NCBI GenBank assembly: GCA_002493625.1
Contig: DKZK01000025.1
Location: 14,621-78,620 of the forward strand
From: Lachnospiraceae bacterium UBA7076
GTDB taxonomy: Bacteria > Bacillota > Clostridia > Lachnospirales > Lachnospiraceae
Reading direction: 5' to 3'
Length of the DNA stretch: 64,000 nt
Part shown: positions 43,602-52,872 of the stretch, piece by piece
Layout: the number at the start of each line of letters is the position of its first letter
How positions within the stretch are numbered: the first letter of the stretch is position 1
Program-made: the position numbers and the translations under genes
Notes under the pieces: model-generated
What the model saw: only the letters and a program-made list of their open reading frames with translations
Databases searched by the model: none
What the model was told of the DNA's origin: nothing

Positions 43602-44102
43602 ATGCTTAGAGTTATTGTACTTGCTATACTTATTGTAATAAATTTCACATTACAGTCAACAATATTTGGTTTTCATGACATAAACAGCATAACTCCAAAT
43701 CTTTTGCTGATTCTTACAATGTCATTTGGACTTATGCGTGGAAGAAGGGAAGGCATGCTTGTAGGCTTTTTCAGCGGCTTTCTTGTGGACAGCTTCTTTT
43801 CATCAGTGCTTGGTCCCTATATGCTCCTTTACATGTTAATCGGCTATATAAATGGGTTTTTTCACAAAAATTACATTGTTGAGGATGTGCTCCTTCCACT
43901 CATTGTAATCGTAATTGATGACCTCATTTTTAATTTTTTCGTATATATATTTTCATTTTTATTGAAAAACCGTTTGGAATTCGGACTGTTTTTCACAAGG
44001 ATTATAATTCCTGAGATGCTTACTACAGCGCTTCTCACAATTATAATTTACAAATTTTATGTTTTTGTAAATAAACTATTGAAAAAGAATGCGGAGGACT
44101 GA
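43602..44102 (+). CDS. mreD: Rod shape-determining protein MreD
   Basis: A 166-aa protein with five to six hydrophobic helices, typical for MreD. NLLLILTMSFGLMRGRREGMLVGFFSGFLVD is split here as LLLILTMSFGLMRGRREG followed by LVGFFSGFLVDSFFSSVLG, the usual conserved region. Part of the elongasome with MreC and PBP2. GAGG precedes the ATG; the GGAGG that starts the next gene lies within its last codons. Confidence 0.92.
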   Translation: MLRVIVLAILIVINFTLQSTIFGFHDINSITPNLLLILTMSFGLMRGRREGMLVGFFSGFLVDSFFSSVLGPYMLLYMLIGYINGFFHKNYIVEDVLLPLIVIVIDDLIFNFFVYIFSFLLKNRLEFGLFFTRIIIPEMLTTALLTIIIYKFYVFVNKLLKKNAED

Positions 44103-44106
44103 TTTT

Positions 44107-46944
44107 ATGTCCAATATTCGTGAAATACTGACATCAATAAAAGAAATAATTTTAGACTATGTAAAGCACAGGCTGTTTCCCATCACTATGCTTATTATCG
44201 TGCTTTTTTTTCTCCTTGTAAGGAGACTTTTTGTGCTCCAGATTATAGAGGGCGATGAGCATGTGGAAAACTTTATCTATAAGACGGAACGGACATTAAA
44301 AATAGAAGCGGTGCGTGGGAATATATTTGACCGCAACGGAAAGCTGATTGCATACAATGAGCTTTCATATTCCGTTGTATACAGCAATGACAATGCAGTT
44401 TCCGTGCGGGCAGACGAGCTTGGAATATCTGAGACTGAACTGAAAAATGATATTGTGCACAAAACAATTCAGATTCTTGAACAAAACGGCGACGACCTTT
44501 TTGTTGATTTTCCGATTGAGGTAATGCCTTCGGGAAACTATAACTTTACAATTTCCGGTACTTCCTTAAATAATTTCAAGAGGGATGTATTTGCGGCAAA
44601 CAGCTTTGACGAGCTGACCGATGAGCGCAAGAACGCCACGGCGGACGATATTGTTACGTTTTTGTGCAACGAACGATTTGAAATATCAGATAAGTATTCA
44701 AAGGCTGAAAAGCTGAAAATTCTTTCCTGCCGTTACAAGCTGTGGCTGAACCGATTCCAGCAGTATATGCCTGTTACCATAGCTTATGACATAAGCGAGG
44801 AGAGCAATGCCGCAATAAATGAATATTCTGACGAGCTGCTCGGAATGCAGGTATCCGTTAAGTCACTCAGAAAATATAATGATGCGGAATATTTTGCGCA
44901 TATAATCGGTTATACCGGTATTATATCCGATACGGAGCTTACTGACCTTAACGAAAAAAATCCCATAACAAAATACACCTCCGAGGACGTAGTTGGAAAA
45001 ACAGGAATTGAGCAGTATTGTCAGGACTATTTAAGAGGCACCAGCGGCTATGAGAGAATGTATGTGGATAATCTGGGAAAGGTGATTGAAACAATTGAGA
45101 CTGTGCCTGCATCAGCCGGAAATGACATATATCTCACCATTGATTCCGATTTACAAAAATACTGCTACGACACATTGGAGCGTGAAATTGCGTCAATTAT
45201 ACTTTCAAACCTTACGCCTGAGCTTTATGTAACACCGACAGAAAATCCTGAAATATCCATATCAAGTGTATATTACGGACTTTTCTACAATCATTACATT
45301 TCTATGGATGAAATGGCGCGTGAGGATGCCTCCGATCTGGAAAAACGGGTGTACGCAAGCTTTGTAAACAGAAAAGAGGATATTATATCAAGAATAGAAA
45401 GAATCATAAAAACCGATCACACAATATTGGCAAATCTTGATGTTGAATATCAGGATTATATGGAATATATATGTGAATTTTTAAGTGAGGCGGGCGTGTT
45501 AAATACTTCCCTTATATCCTCTGACAGCAAGGAGTTTATTGATTATGTAAATAACCGAACGTCCCTTGCAGACTATCTGAAATATGCAATAAGCGTGGAT
45601 GCAATAAATATTGACATGCTTGAAACACCGAGCAGCTATTATGATACGGATGAAATTTACGACGTTCTTTGTGATTATATTGTAAAATGTCTGAGAGATG
45701 ATGCAGATTTCGACAATGAAATAATAAAAAGTATGATACAATCTGCTGAAATATCAGGTGGCGATGTAATTGACCTTCTCTATGAGCAGGAGGTACTTTC
45801 TGCGAAAAATGATGTGGAATATGGAGAGTACAAGCGGGGATTATATGGTCCATATGAATTTTTCATCAAAAAAATTCAGAAGCTTGATATAACGCCTGCC
45901 ATGCTTGCACTTGCTCCATGCTCAGGAGCCCTTATAGTAACAGATGTAAAAACCGGTGATGTTCTTGCCATGGTAAGCTATCCAAGCTATGACAACAATT
46001 ACCTTACAAATGAAATCAATGCCGAATACTATAACAGACTGCTCAGTGACAGGACAAGGCCGCTTTATAACAGAGCTACACAGCTTCGGACGGCTCCCGG
46101 TTCAACCTATAAAGTATTATCGTCAGTTGCCGGATATTCGGAGGGAATCATAAATACCGATACAGCTTACTTATGCTATGACGTGTTTGATAAAGTATCT
46201 CCTTCTCCAAAATGCTGGTACACTTACGGACACGGATATCTGAATGTGCAGCAGGCCATAGGACATTCCTGCAACATGTTCTTTTATAATGTAGGATATA
46301 ATCTTGCGCTTGACGAGCATGGACAGTACAGTGATTCCTACGGACTTGAACGGCTTGCAAAATATGCGCATGCATTTGGGCTTGATACAACCTCAGGAGT
46401 TGAGATACCTGAAATATCTCCGAAGGTTTCCGACAGAGATGCAGTGCGAAGCGCAATCGGACAGGGAGGAAATTTATATGCGCCAATACAGCTTGCAAGG
46501 TATGCAACCACGGTTGCCAATTCAGGAACATGCTATAATCTTACGCTTATTGACAAGGTTACCGACTATGAAGGAAATCTTATATCAGACAATGAAGCAA
46601 CCGTTTTGAACAGGGTGGAGCTCAGCGACCCGTCACAGTGGAATGTAATACATGCGGGAATGAAGGACGTTGTATCCTCAAGCAATGATTTACTCAGGTC
46701 CTTAAATGTTTCCGTTGCAGGAAAAACAGGTACGGCACAGGAAAGCGACACACAGGCAAACCATGCATTATTTATTTCCTATGCGCCTTATGATGCCCCT
46801 GAGGTTGCAATCACCTGCGTTATACAAAACGGTTACTGGTCGGGAAATGCAAGGGAGGCAGCCGCCTTTGTCTATGCATATTTATACGATCCTGAAAAGC
46901 TTGTGAATGCCCATATGAGCGGAGATAATGTCGGCTCCGATTAA
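44107..46944 (+). CDS. mrdA: Penicillin-binding protein 2 (elongasome transpeptidase), enlarged
   Basis: A 945-aa class B PBP. The start at 44107 is 9 bp after GGAGG. A membrane helix (about 19-38) and a dimerisation domain (FDRNGKLIAYNELSYSVVYS, YTSEDVVGKTGIEQYCQDYL) come first. The transpeptidase has SxxK in APGSTYKVLSSVAG (Ser666), SxN in GHSCNMFFYNVG and KTG in VAGKTGTAQES (Lys873). Between about 360 and 600 there is a helical insertion of roughly 240 residues not present in classic PBP2 of 600-700 aa. Placement between mreD and minC-minD-rodA supports PBP2. Confidence 0.93.
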   Translation: MSNIREILTSIKEIILDYVKHRLFPITMLIIVLFFLLVRRLFVLQIIEGDEHVENFIYKTERTLKIEAVRGNIFDRNGKLIAYNELSYSVVYSNDNAVSVRADELGISETELKNDIVHKTIQILEQNGDDLFVDFPIEVMPSGNYNFTISGTSLNNFKRDVFAANSFDELTDERKNATADDIVTFLCNERFEISDKYSKAEKLKILSCRYKLWLNRFQQYMPVTIAYDISEESNAAINEYSDELLGMQVSVKSLRKYNDAEYFAHIIGYTGIISDTELTDLNEKNPITKYTSEDVVGKTGIEQYCQDYLRGTSGYERMYVDNLGKVIETIETVPASAGNDIYLTIDSDLQKYCYDTLEREIASIILSNLTPELYVTPTENPEISISSVYYGLFYNHYISMDEMAREDASDLEKRVYASFVNRKEDIISRIERIIKTDHTILANLDVEYQDYMEYICEFLSEAGVLNTSLISSDSKEFIDYVNNRTSLADYLKYAISVDAINIDMLETPSSYYDTDEIYDVLCDYIVKCLRDDADFDNEIIKSMIQSAEISGGDVIDLLYEQEVLSAKNDVEYGEYKRGLYGPYEFFIKKIQKLDITPAMLALAPCSGALIVTDVKTGDVLAMVSYPSYDNNYLTNEINAEYYNRLLSDRTRPLYNRATQLRTAPGSTYKVLSSVAGYSEGIINTDTAYLCYDVFDKVSPSPKCWYTYGHGYLNVQQAIGHSCNMFFYNVGYNLALDEHGQYSDSYGLERLAKYAHAFGLDTTSGVEIPEISPKVSDRDAVRSAIGQGGNLYAPIQLARYATTVANSGTCYNLTLIDKVTDYEGNLISDNEATVLNRVELSDPSQWNVIHAGMKDVVSSSNDLLRSLNVSVAGKTGTAQESDTQANHALFISYAPYDAPEVAITCVIQNGYWSGNAREAAAFVYAYLYDPEKLVNAHMSGDNVGSD

Positions 46945-46961
46945 AAAATTGAGGTGATAAA

Positions 46962-47462
46962 TTGAAAAGAAATCCTGTTATTGTCAAAGGTAATAATACA
47001 GGAATAAAACTGATAATGGATAATGACGCCTCCATAGAGGAGGTAATTGAGGAGCTAAAACGGAATTTTAAAGCATCCGGGCTTAAATCGAAAATCTCAA
47101 GTCCAATTACAGTTACCTTTGAAGGAAAACCGATAACAGAGGATGAAAAAACAGAAATTTGCAATTTCCTGAAATATACAGGTTTAAACATAGTAAACCA
47201 AAAGAAAGCTACAGAGATACCGAAAGAAATAAACAAAATACCTGATGAAAAGGACGGTCTGTTCTATATTGGAAACTTAAAAAGCGGACAGGCTCTTGAT
47301 GCTGAGGAAAGCATCATTATTATAGGTGATATTGAAGCCGGAGCATGTGTCACTTCCAAGGGAAACGTGGTTGTCATAGGTCATATGAACGGCTACATAA
47401 AATCAGGCTGTGACGGAAGATGCGGCAGCTTTATATATGGTTTATTTCAGGAGGGATTATAA
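46962..47462 (+). CDS. minC: Septum site-determining protein MinC, short
   Basis: A 166-aa protein starting with TTG (46962) and GAGGTGA upstream. The N-terminal FtsZ-inhibiting domain (1-90) is followed by the beta-helix domain with YIGNLKSGQALDAEESIIII and GDIEAGACVTSKGNVVVIGH. K-SGQ corresponds to the RSGQ motif that binds MinD. It ends about 20 residues sooner than typical MinC (around 220 aa in Bacillus-like proteins). The stop overlaps the minD start by one base. With MinD it blocks Z-ring formation at wrong sites. Confidence 0.88.
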   Translation: MKRNPVIVKGNNTGIKLIMDNDASIEEVIEELKRNFKASGLKSKISSPITVTFEGKPITEDEKTEICNFLKYTGLNIVNQKKATEIPKEINKIPDEKDGLFYIGNLKSGQALDAEESIIIIGDIEAGACVTSKGNVVVIGHMNGYIKSGCDGRCGSFIYGLFQEGL

Positions 47463-48271
47463 TGAGTGAAGTAATTGTAGTGACATCAGGTAAGGGCGGT
47501 GTAGGTAAGACGACCACAACCGCAAATGTGGGGTACAGCATTGCCTCCCACGGATACAAAACACTTTTGATAGACACTGACATAGGCTTGCGTAACTTAG
47601 ATGTAGTTATGGGACTTGAAAACAGGATTGTATATAATCTTGTTGATGTAATAGAAGGAAGCTGCAAGGCGTCACAGGCAATTATAAAGGACAAGCAGCG
47701 TCCCGGGCTTTTTTTGCTTCCGGCAGCGCAGACAAGGGATAAAACCTCCGTATCGCCGGAGCAGATGAAAAAGCTTATCGAACAGCTTAAGCCGGAATTT
47801 GATTACATATTGATTGATTGTCCTGCCGGAATTGAACACGGCTTCAAAAATGCAATAGCAGGAGCAGACAGGGCAGTGGTCGTGACAACTCCGGAGGTAT
47901 CTGCAATAAGGGATGCAGACAGAATCATAGGAATACTGGATGCAAATGAAATACCCCGGATTGACCTTGTAGTAAATAAAATACGTCAGGACATGGTACG
48001 CCGCGGAGATATGATGTCAGTTGATGATGTGGTTGACATATTATCAATAAACCTTATTGGAGTTATATATGACGACGAGGATATCGTAGTATCGTCCAAT
48101 CGCGGCGAGCCAATTGCCGCAACGAGAAGCAAATCAGGAAACGCATACGAAAAAATTGCCCAAAAGCTTACCGGCGAATATGTTGATAAAAGAAAAGAAT
48201 ATACAGGCTTATTAAAACTATTTAAGAAGAAGGATAAAAATGTTCACAAAGTTCAATCGCAAGGATTATAA
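47462..48271 (+). CDS. minD: Septum site-determining ATPase MinD
   Basis: A 269-aa ParA-type ATPase. The ATG at 47462 shares a base with the minC stop. The deviant Walker A is TSGKGGVGKTTTTANVGY; TDIGLRNLDVVMGLENR and DYILIDCPAGIEHGF follow. A C-terminal amphipathic stretch (YTGLLKLFKKKDK) matches the membrane-targeting helix, here followed by about ten extra residues. MinD recruits MinC to the membrane. Its last 32 bp overlap the next gene. Confidence 0.96.
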   Translation: MSEVIVVTSGKGGVGKTTTTANVGYSIASHGYKTLLIDTDIGLRNLDVVMGLENRIVYNLVDVIEGSCKASQAIIKDKQRPGLFLLPAAQTRDKTSVSPEQMKKLIEQLKPEFDYILIDCPAGIEHGFKNAIAGADRAVVVTTPEVSAIRDADRIIGILDANEIPRIDLVVNKIRQDMVRRGDMMSVDDVVDILSINLIGVIYDDEDIVVSSNRGEPIAATRSKSGNAYEKIAQKLTGEYVDKRKEYTGLLKLFKKKDKNVHKVQSQGL

Positions 48272-49343
48272 TTTTAAACTGCTTATTACCGTAATAATGG
48301 CTATTATTATGGGAACTATTGTAATTTACAGCGCAAACAGCTCATATTTGTCAAGACAGATTGTGGGAATTGCCTTAAGTCTTACAATTATGATTTTTGT
48401 ATCATTTATTGACTATAATTTTATATGTAAGTTTTACAGAGTACTTTATATTGTAAATGCAGTATTGCTTGTGCTTGTTCTGTTATTTGGCGTTACCGTA
48501 AACAACGCCAAAAGATGGATTGTTATTTTCGGAACTCAGTTTCAGCCCTCCGAGCTTTCAAAAATTTTTATGATAATATGTGTAGCTGCTTATCTGCACA
48601 AAAACAAATCAGACATAAATACCTTTAAATGTATTGCAGGGTATGCCATACTTTGTGCCATACCCTTATTTCTCATTCTCAGTGAGCCTGACCTTTCCAC
48701 AACCCTATGTCTTGCGCTTATCCTTGTCACATTAATATATGTGTCAGGCTTAAGCTACAAAATAATCGGAATCATTCTGCTGATTTTCATTCCGCTTGCA
48801 GGCAGCTTCCTATGGTATATCAGAAGACCGGATCAAAGGCTGTTGCACCCGTATCAGGCAAACAGAATTTTGGAGTTTGTATATCCGGGACAGTATGGAA
48901 CCGATTTTTCACAGCAGGACAATTCAATCATGGCAATCGGCTCCGGCAGACTTACCGGAAAGGGCTTAAATACCTCCACCATGGCAACGGTAAAGGATGC
49001 AAATTTTATTTCCGAACAGCAGACGGATTTTATATTCTCAGTAGTAGGAGAGGAATTAGGCTTTATCGGAAGCGTATTTATTATTGCAATTTTATTACTA
49101 ATAGTGTTACAATGTATAAGTATAGCCAGACGTGCAAAGGATATGACAGGAATGCTTATCGCCTCAGGTGTGGGGGTGCTTATTGCGTTTCAGTCTTTTA
49201 TTAACATTGGCGTTGCAACAGGAATACTTCCAAATACCGGTATTCCATTACCATTTATCAGCTACGGACTAAGCTCGCTGCTAAGTATATCAATTGGAAT
49301 CGGCATGGTATTAAATATCAGCATTCAAAAACTAAAATACTAA
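48240..49343 (+). CDS. rodA: RodA/FtsW-type SEDS glycosyltransferase
   Basis: A 367-aa protein with about ten membrane helices. TVNNAKRWIVIFGTQFQPSE, LSEPDLSTTLCLALI and GVATGILPNTGIPLPFISYG are SEDS hallmarks. It polymerises lipid II into glycan strands. RodA rather than FtsW is inferred from the elongasome neighbours (mreC, mreD, PBP2) and from the short length without a tail. The start overlaps minD by 32 bp; AAGAAGG lies before the ATG. Confidence 0.93.
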   Translation: MFTKFNRKDYNFKLLITVIMAIIMGTIVIYSANSSYLSRQIVGIALSLTIMIFVSFIDYNFICKFYRVLYIVNAVLLVLVLLFGVTVNNAKRWIVIFGTQFQPSELSKIFMIICVAAYLHKNKSDINTFKCIAGYAILCAIPLFLILSEPDLSTTLCLALILVTLIYVSGLSYKIIGIILLIFIPLAGSFLWYIRRPDQRLLHPYQANRILEFVYPGQYGTDFSQQDNSIMAIGSGRLTGKGLNTSTMATVKDANFISEQQTDFIFSVVGEELGFIGSVFIIAILLLIVLQCISIARRAKDMTGMLIASGVGVLIAFQSFINIGVATGILPNTGIPLPFISYGLSSLLSISIGIGMVLNISIQKLKY

Positions 49344-49359
49344 AAGGAGAATCGCCTTA

Positions 49360-49758
49360 ATGAATATTGGTTTGATTGCTCATGATGCTAAAAAGAAGCT
49401 GATGCAGAATTTCTGCATTGCATACCAGAACATTATGTCACATCATCAGCTCTATGCTACGGGAACCACAGGCAGAATGGTTGAGGAAGTGACAAATCTT
49501 AATGTGCATAAATTTCTTGCCGGACACACAGGCGGAGAACAGCAGTTAGGCTCCATGATTGAAAGCAATGACCTGGACATGATGATTTTTTTGCGTGACC
49601 CACAGACAAAGAAGTCACATGAGGTTGATATAAATAACATTTTTTCTCTTTGTGACACACACAACATTCCGCTGGCAACCAACCTTGCCACTGCGGAGCT
49701 TATGATCAAGGCACTTGAAAGAGGAGATTTAGATTGGAGAGAGCTTTTTAAGCATTAA
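49360..49758 (+). CDS. mgsA: Methylglyoxal synthase-like protein with a changed catalytic Asp
   Basis: A 132-aa protein matching MgsA, which turns dihydroxyacetone phosphate into methylglyoxal and phosphate. LIAHDAKKKLM, LYATGTTGRMVEEVT, MIFLRDP and IPLATNLATAELMI are all conserved. In place of the usual SGPLGGDQQ the sequence has AGHTGGEQQ: the Asp that acts as catalytic base (Asp71 in E. coli) is Glu here, and SGP is replaced. The enzyme may be slower, or changed in substrate. AAAGGAG precedes the ATG. Confidence 0.88.
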   Translation: MNIGLIAHDAKKKLMQNFCIAYQNIMSHHQLYATGTTGRMVEEVTNLNVHKFLAGHTGGEQQLGSMIESNDLDMMIFLRDPQTKKSHEVDINNIFSLCDTHNIPLATNLATAELMIKALERGDLDWRELFKH

Positions 49759-49762
49759 ACAT

Positions 49763-50749
49763 ATGAAGGATTTACCTAAGCTTGTTGCGGCAGTTTTTTT
49801 GTTATCTGCTGCAATATTTATAATTGGAACTGTAAAAAACAATATCGATGATACATATACTGCACCGCAGGACATGACTATCTATACGGATGAGGAGCTT
49901 CTTTGGCAGTCTGAATTTACAGGCACCATGACGGACGCCGTTGTTCCGGCAGGTTATGAGTTGAATTCATCCGGCTTTGATAATCTTTATTATGCGCTTG
50001 TAATTGATGAGACAAGCCATGAAACGGTTGCCGCCAAAAATCCGCATAAAAGGATGTATCCGGCAAGCATGACAAAGCTTATGACAGCCATAGTCGTATG
50101 CGATCAGCTTGAAGCAGGCATAATTTCCAAGGATGATGTTGTTACCCTTGACAGGAATTATTATATTTCCGTTCCCGGTGTGGGTACCTCAGAGCTTACA
50201 TACGGCTGCTCCATTACGGTTGATAATCTCATGCACGGGCTTTTAATTGAATCGGACAATTACTATGCCCTCATTCTTGCGGATTACATTGCAGGGGATG
50301 TTGAAAGCTTTTGCAATATGATGAATGACAAGGCAGTATCACTTGGCGCTACAAATACGCACTATATGAACCCTCACGGACTTGACGACCCGAACCATTA
50401 TTCAACTGCGTACGATACCTATCTTATTATAAAGGAAGCCAGGAGCCATTCCTATATTGCGGAAATGGCACAGCTTTCTGAGTATTCATATTTATACCAC
50501 GACAGCTATGGTCAGCCGGTTGAAAAAGAGATACATGCCACAAATATGTTTGTAAGCGGCAGGGCGGCTTTACCGTCCGGCTATAGCATAACTGCATGGA
50601 AAACAGGAACAACGACAGGCGCAGGCAACTGTCTTTCTCTGTATTTAAGCAGCGGCGATAAGGAATACATTGTTGTTGCCGCCTCAAAGGAAGACAGAAA
50701 GGATTTGTATAATTCCATTGTGGAGCTTATATGCCTGATAGGACAATAG
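49763..50749 (+). CDS. D-alanyl-D-alanine carboxypeptidase, S11 family (DacF-like)
   Basis: A 328-aa low-molecular-weight penicillin-binding protein. A hydrophobic N-terminal helix (about 7-24) anchors or exports it. Active-site motifs are SxxK in MYPASMTKLMTAI, SxN in LIESDNYYALI and KTG in TAWKTGTTTGAGN. Proteins of this group remove the last D-Ala from pentapeptides. The usual C-terminal amphipathic anchor is not obvious, and the length is shorter than DacA. It starts 4 bp after mgsA. Confidence 0.92.
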   Translation: MKDLPKLVAAVFLLSAAIFIIGTVKNNIDDTYTAPQDMTIYTDEELLWQSEFTGTMTDAVVPAGYELNSSGFDNLYYALVIDETSHETVAAKNPHKRMYPASMTKLMTAIVVCDQLEAGIISKDDVVTLDRNYYISVPGVGTSELTYGCSITVDNLMHGLLIESDNYYALILADYIAGDVESFCNMMNDKAVSLGATNTHYMNPHGLDDPNHYSTAYDTYLIIKEARSHSYIAEMAQLSEYSYLYHDSYGQPVEKEIHATNMFVSGRAALPSGYSITAWKTGTTTGAGNCLSLYLSSGDKEYIVVAASKEDRKDLYNSIVELICLIGQ

Positions 50750-50769
50750 TAGTAAGGGAAGAATCATTT

Positions 50770-52152
50770 ATGAGTAATAAAAACCAAAAGGTCATTTCAT
50801 TAAAACGGGATATAAAATTTAATGTTGCAACGATTATGATTGCGGTTATTCTTGTTTATGTCATTATATGCATTTTTATATCTGCAAATAAAAATCCCAT
50901 AACAACCTATAAAGTAAATAAAAGCAGCGTAAATAATAATGTAACCCTTGAAGGGCTTGCCGTAAGGGACGAGCAGATATTAAATGCCACAAAATCAGGC
51001 TACATATGCTACTATATAAGAGACGGCGAAAAAATAAAAAATCAGTCTACTGTATGCACAATAGACGAAACAGGTCAGATTTACAACACAATAGACGACA
51101 CGGAAAACTATGAAAACCTGCTTACTGCTGATGATTTGAATGACATCCGCAGTCTGATATCACTTTACAAGGTCGGCTACCGGGATGTAAGCTTTTACTC
51201 CGCTTATAATTTCGAAACAAATGTAAATAACAGGGTTCTGGAGCTGTCAAATGAAATTTTAATGCAGCAGGCAAATCAGGGCTCCGGCAGTGCGATGCTC
51301 ACTGCAATTACAGCTCCTGAAAGCGGAATTGTAACCTATTATACTGACGGGTTCGAGACCTTTAATATAGCCAATGTCACAATGGCTGATTTTGACAAAT
51401 CAAAATACAGCAAGGAAACCCTTAAGACCGGAGACATCATTTCAGAGGGAAAGCCGATTATAAAGATAATACCGGACGAGGAATGGAATATTGTTGCGCC
51501 AATATCGGCGGAACAGGCGTCGCTTCTTTCTGAAAAAACAAAAATAAGATTTAAAATAAATAACTCAAGCTATGATGTCATCATGCCCTTTGAGATAATA
51601 CATGGTTCAGACGGAATATACATAAACATTATGCTTGACAAATATATGTCAAACTTTATATCGGAAAGATACGTTGACGTGGAAATTCTCACAGACGAGG
51701 AGACCGGTCTTAAAATACCGGTTTCATCAATTGTTGAGAAGGACGTATACAAAATTCCTGTTCAGTATTTCACGGCAGGCGGAAACCAGAGCGCGTCAAA
51801 CAGAATTAATCTTCAGTCAAAAAGCGAAAAGGGTGAACTGACGATTACGCAGATTACCCCTACAATATACTATTCGGATGAGGAATACTGTCTGGTTGAT
51901 CCTATGTTATTTGAAAATTCGGACGTGATAATAAATATAAACACCAACGAGACATTAGCTGTTTCCATGCTGGAAACGGAAAAAATAAAGGGCGTATATT
52001 CCGCAAACAGAGGAACCGCCGAATTTAAGGAAATTACCATCCTTAAAACAATAGATGAGTTTGCACTTATAGAAAGCAATGAAAAAATAAAGGTGTATGA
52101 CAATATTATTTTAGATTCCTCACAGGTAAAGGAAAATCAGATAATCTATTAG
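50770..52152 (+). CDS. HlyD-like membrane-anchored protein
   Basis: A 460-aa protein. The start at 50770 is chosen for the AAGGGAAG upstream, although the frame is open further left into the preceding gene. One membrane helix (about 22-41) is followed by a lipoyl/barrel-sandwich-like segment (SGYICYYIRDGEKIKNQSTV), a helical region and beta-rich parts (IIKIIPDEEWNIVAPIS, GLKIPVSSIVEKDVYKIP). This is the build of membrane fusion (HlyD) proteins, but no transporter is adjacent. The conserved position before yggS-sepF in Lachnospiraceae-like clusters suggests a cell-envelope role. Confidence 0.72.
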   Translation: MSNKNQKVISLKRDIKFNVATIMIAVILVYVIICIFISANKNPITTYKVNKSSVNNNVTLEGLAVRDEQILNATKSGYICYYIRDGEKIKNQSTVCTIDETGQIYNTIDDTENYENLLTADDLNDIRSLISLYKVGYRDVSFYSAYNFETNVNNRVLELSNEILMQQANQGSGSAMLTAITAPESGIVTYYTDGFETFNIANVTMADFDKSKYSKETLKTGDIISEGKPIIKIIPDEEWNIVAPISAEQASLLSEKTKIRFKINNSSYDVIMPFEIIHGSDGIYINIMLDKYMSNFISERYVDVEILTDEETGLKIPVSSIVEKDVYKIPVQYFTAGGNQSASNRINLQSKSEKGELTITQITPTIYYSDEEYCLVDPMLFENSDVIININTNETLAVSMLETEKIKGVYSANRGTAEFKEITILKTIDEFALIESNEKIKVYDNIILDSSQVKENQIIY

Positions 52153-52163
52153 GGGGTATCACT

Positions 52164-52856
52164 ATGCTGAAAGATAACTTGGATAATGTAATGAAAAATA
52201 TAAAGGCTGCATGTGAAAAATCCGGACGAAGTGCAGATGAGGTCACATTAATTGCAGTGAGTAAAACAAAGCCGTTGTCAGATATTGAGGAGCTTGTCAC
52301 ATATGGCGTTCACGAATTCGGCGAAAATAAGGTGCAGGAGCTGACTGACAAATATGAGAACATTTCCACAAATGTAAACTGGCACCTGATCGGACACCTT
52401 CAGACAAATAAAGTGAAATATATCGTTGACAAGGCTTGTCTTATTCATTCGGTTGATTCCGTACATTTAGCGGAAGCTATCAATAAGGAAGCTGTTAAAA
52501 AGGGAGTAATATGCAACATCCTTATTCAGGTAAACATAGCGAAAGAGGAGACAAAATTTGGAATTGATGCCGGGGAAATTTATGATTTCATAGACAAAAT
52601 AAAGGATTTAAAAAATATAAAAGTCAAGGGTCTTATGACCATCGCTCCATTTGTTGAAAATGCTGAGGACAACCGGATACATTTTAGAAATTTGTACCAA
52701 TTATTACTTGACATAAAATCAAAAAACATTGATAATATTGATATGAATATACTTTCGATGGGTATGACAAATGATTACATGATTGCAATAGAGGAGGGTG
52801 CCACTATGGTCCGCGTGGGAACCGGCATTTTTGGCGAACGCAATTATAATATATAA
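52164..52856 (+). CDS. PLP homeostasis protein YggS family
   Basis: A 230-aa PLP-binding TIM-barrel protein. TLIAVSKTKPLSDIEEL holds the Lys that binds PLP, and FGENKVQELTDKYENI, WHLIGHLQTNKVKYIV, and MNILSMGMTNDYMIAIEEGA follow. It regulates intracellular PLP and amino-acid pools rather than acting as a racemase. The AGGGGG site is present. Its place before sepF is the common Firmicutes order (yggS/ylmE-sepF). Confidence 0.94.
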   Translation: MLKDNLDNVMKNIKAACEKSGRSADEVTLIAVSKTKPLSDIEELVTYGVHEFGENKVQELTDKYENISTNVNWHLIGHLQTNKVKYIVDKACLIHSVDSVHLAEAINKEAVKKGVICNILIQVNIAKEETKFGIDAGEIYDFIDKIKDLKNIKVKGLMTIAPFVENAEDNRIHFRNLYQLLLDIKSKNIDNIDMNILSMGMTNDYMIAIEEGATMVRVGTGIFGERNYNI

Positions 52857-52872
52857 TTAAGGAGATTTTATT

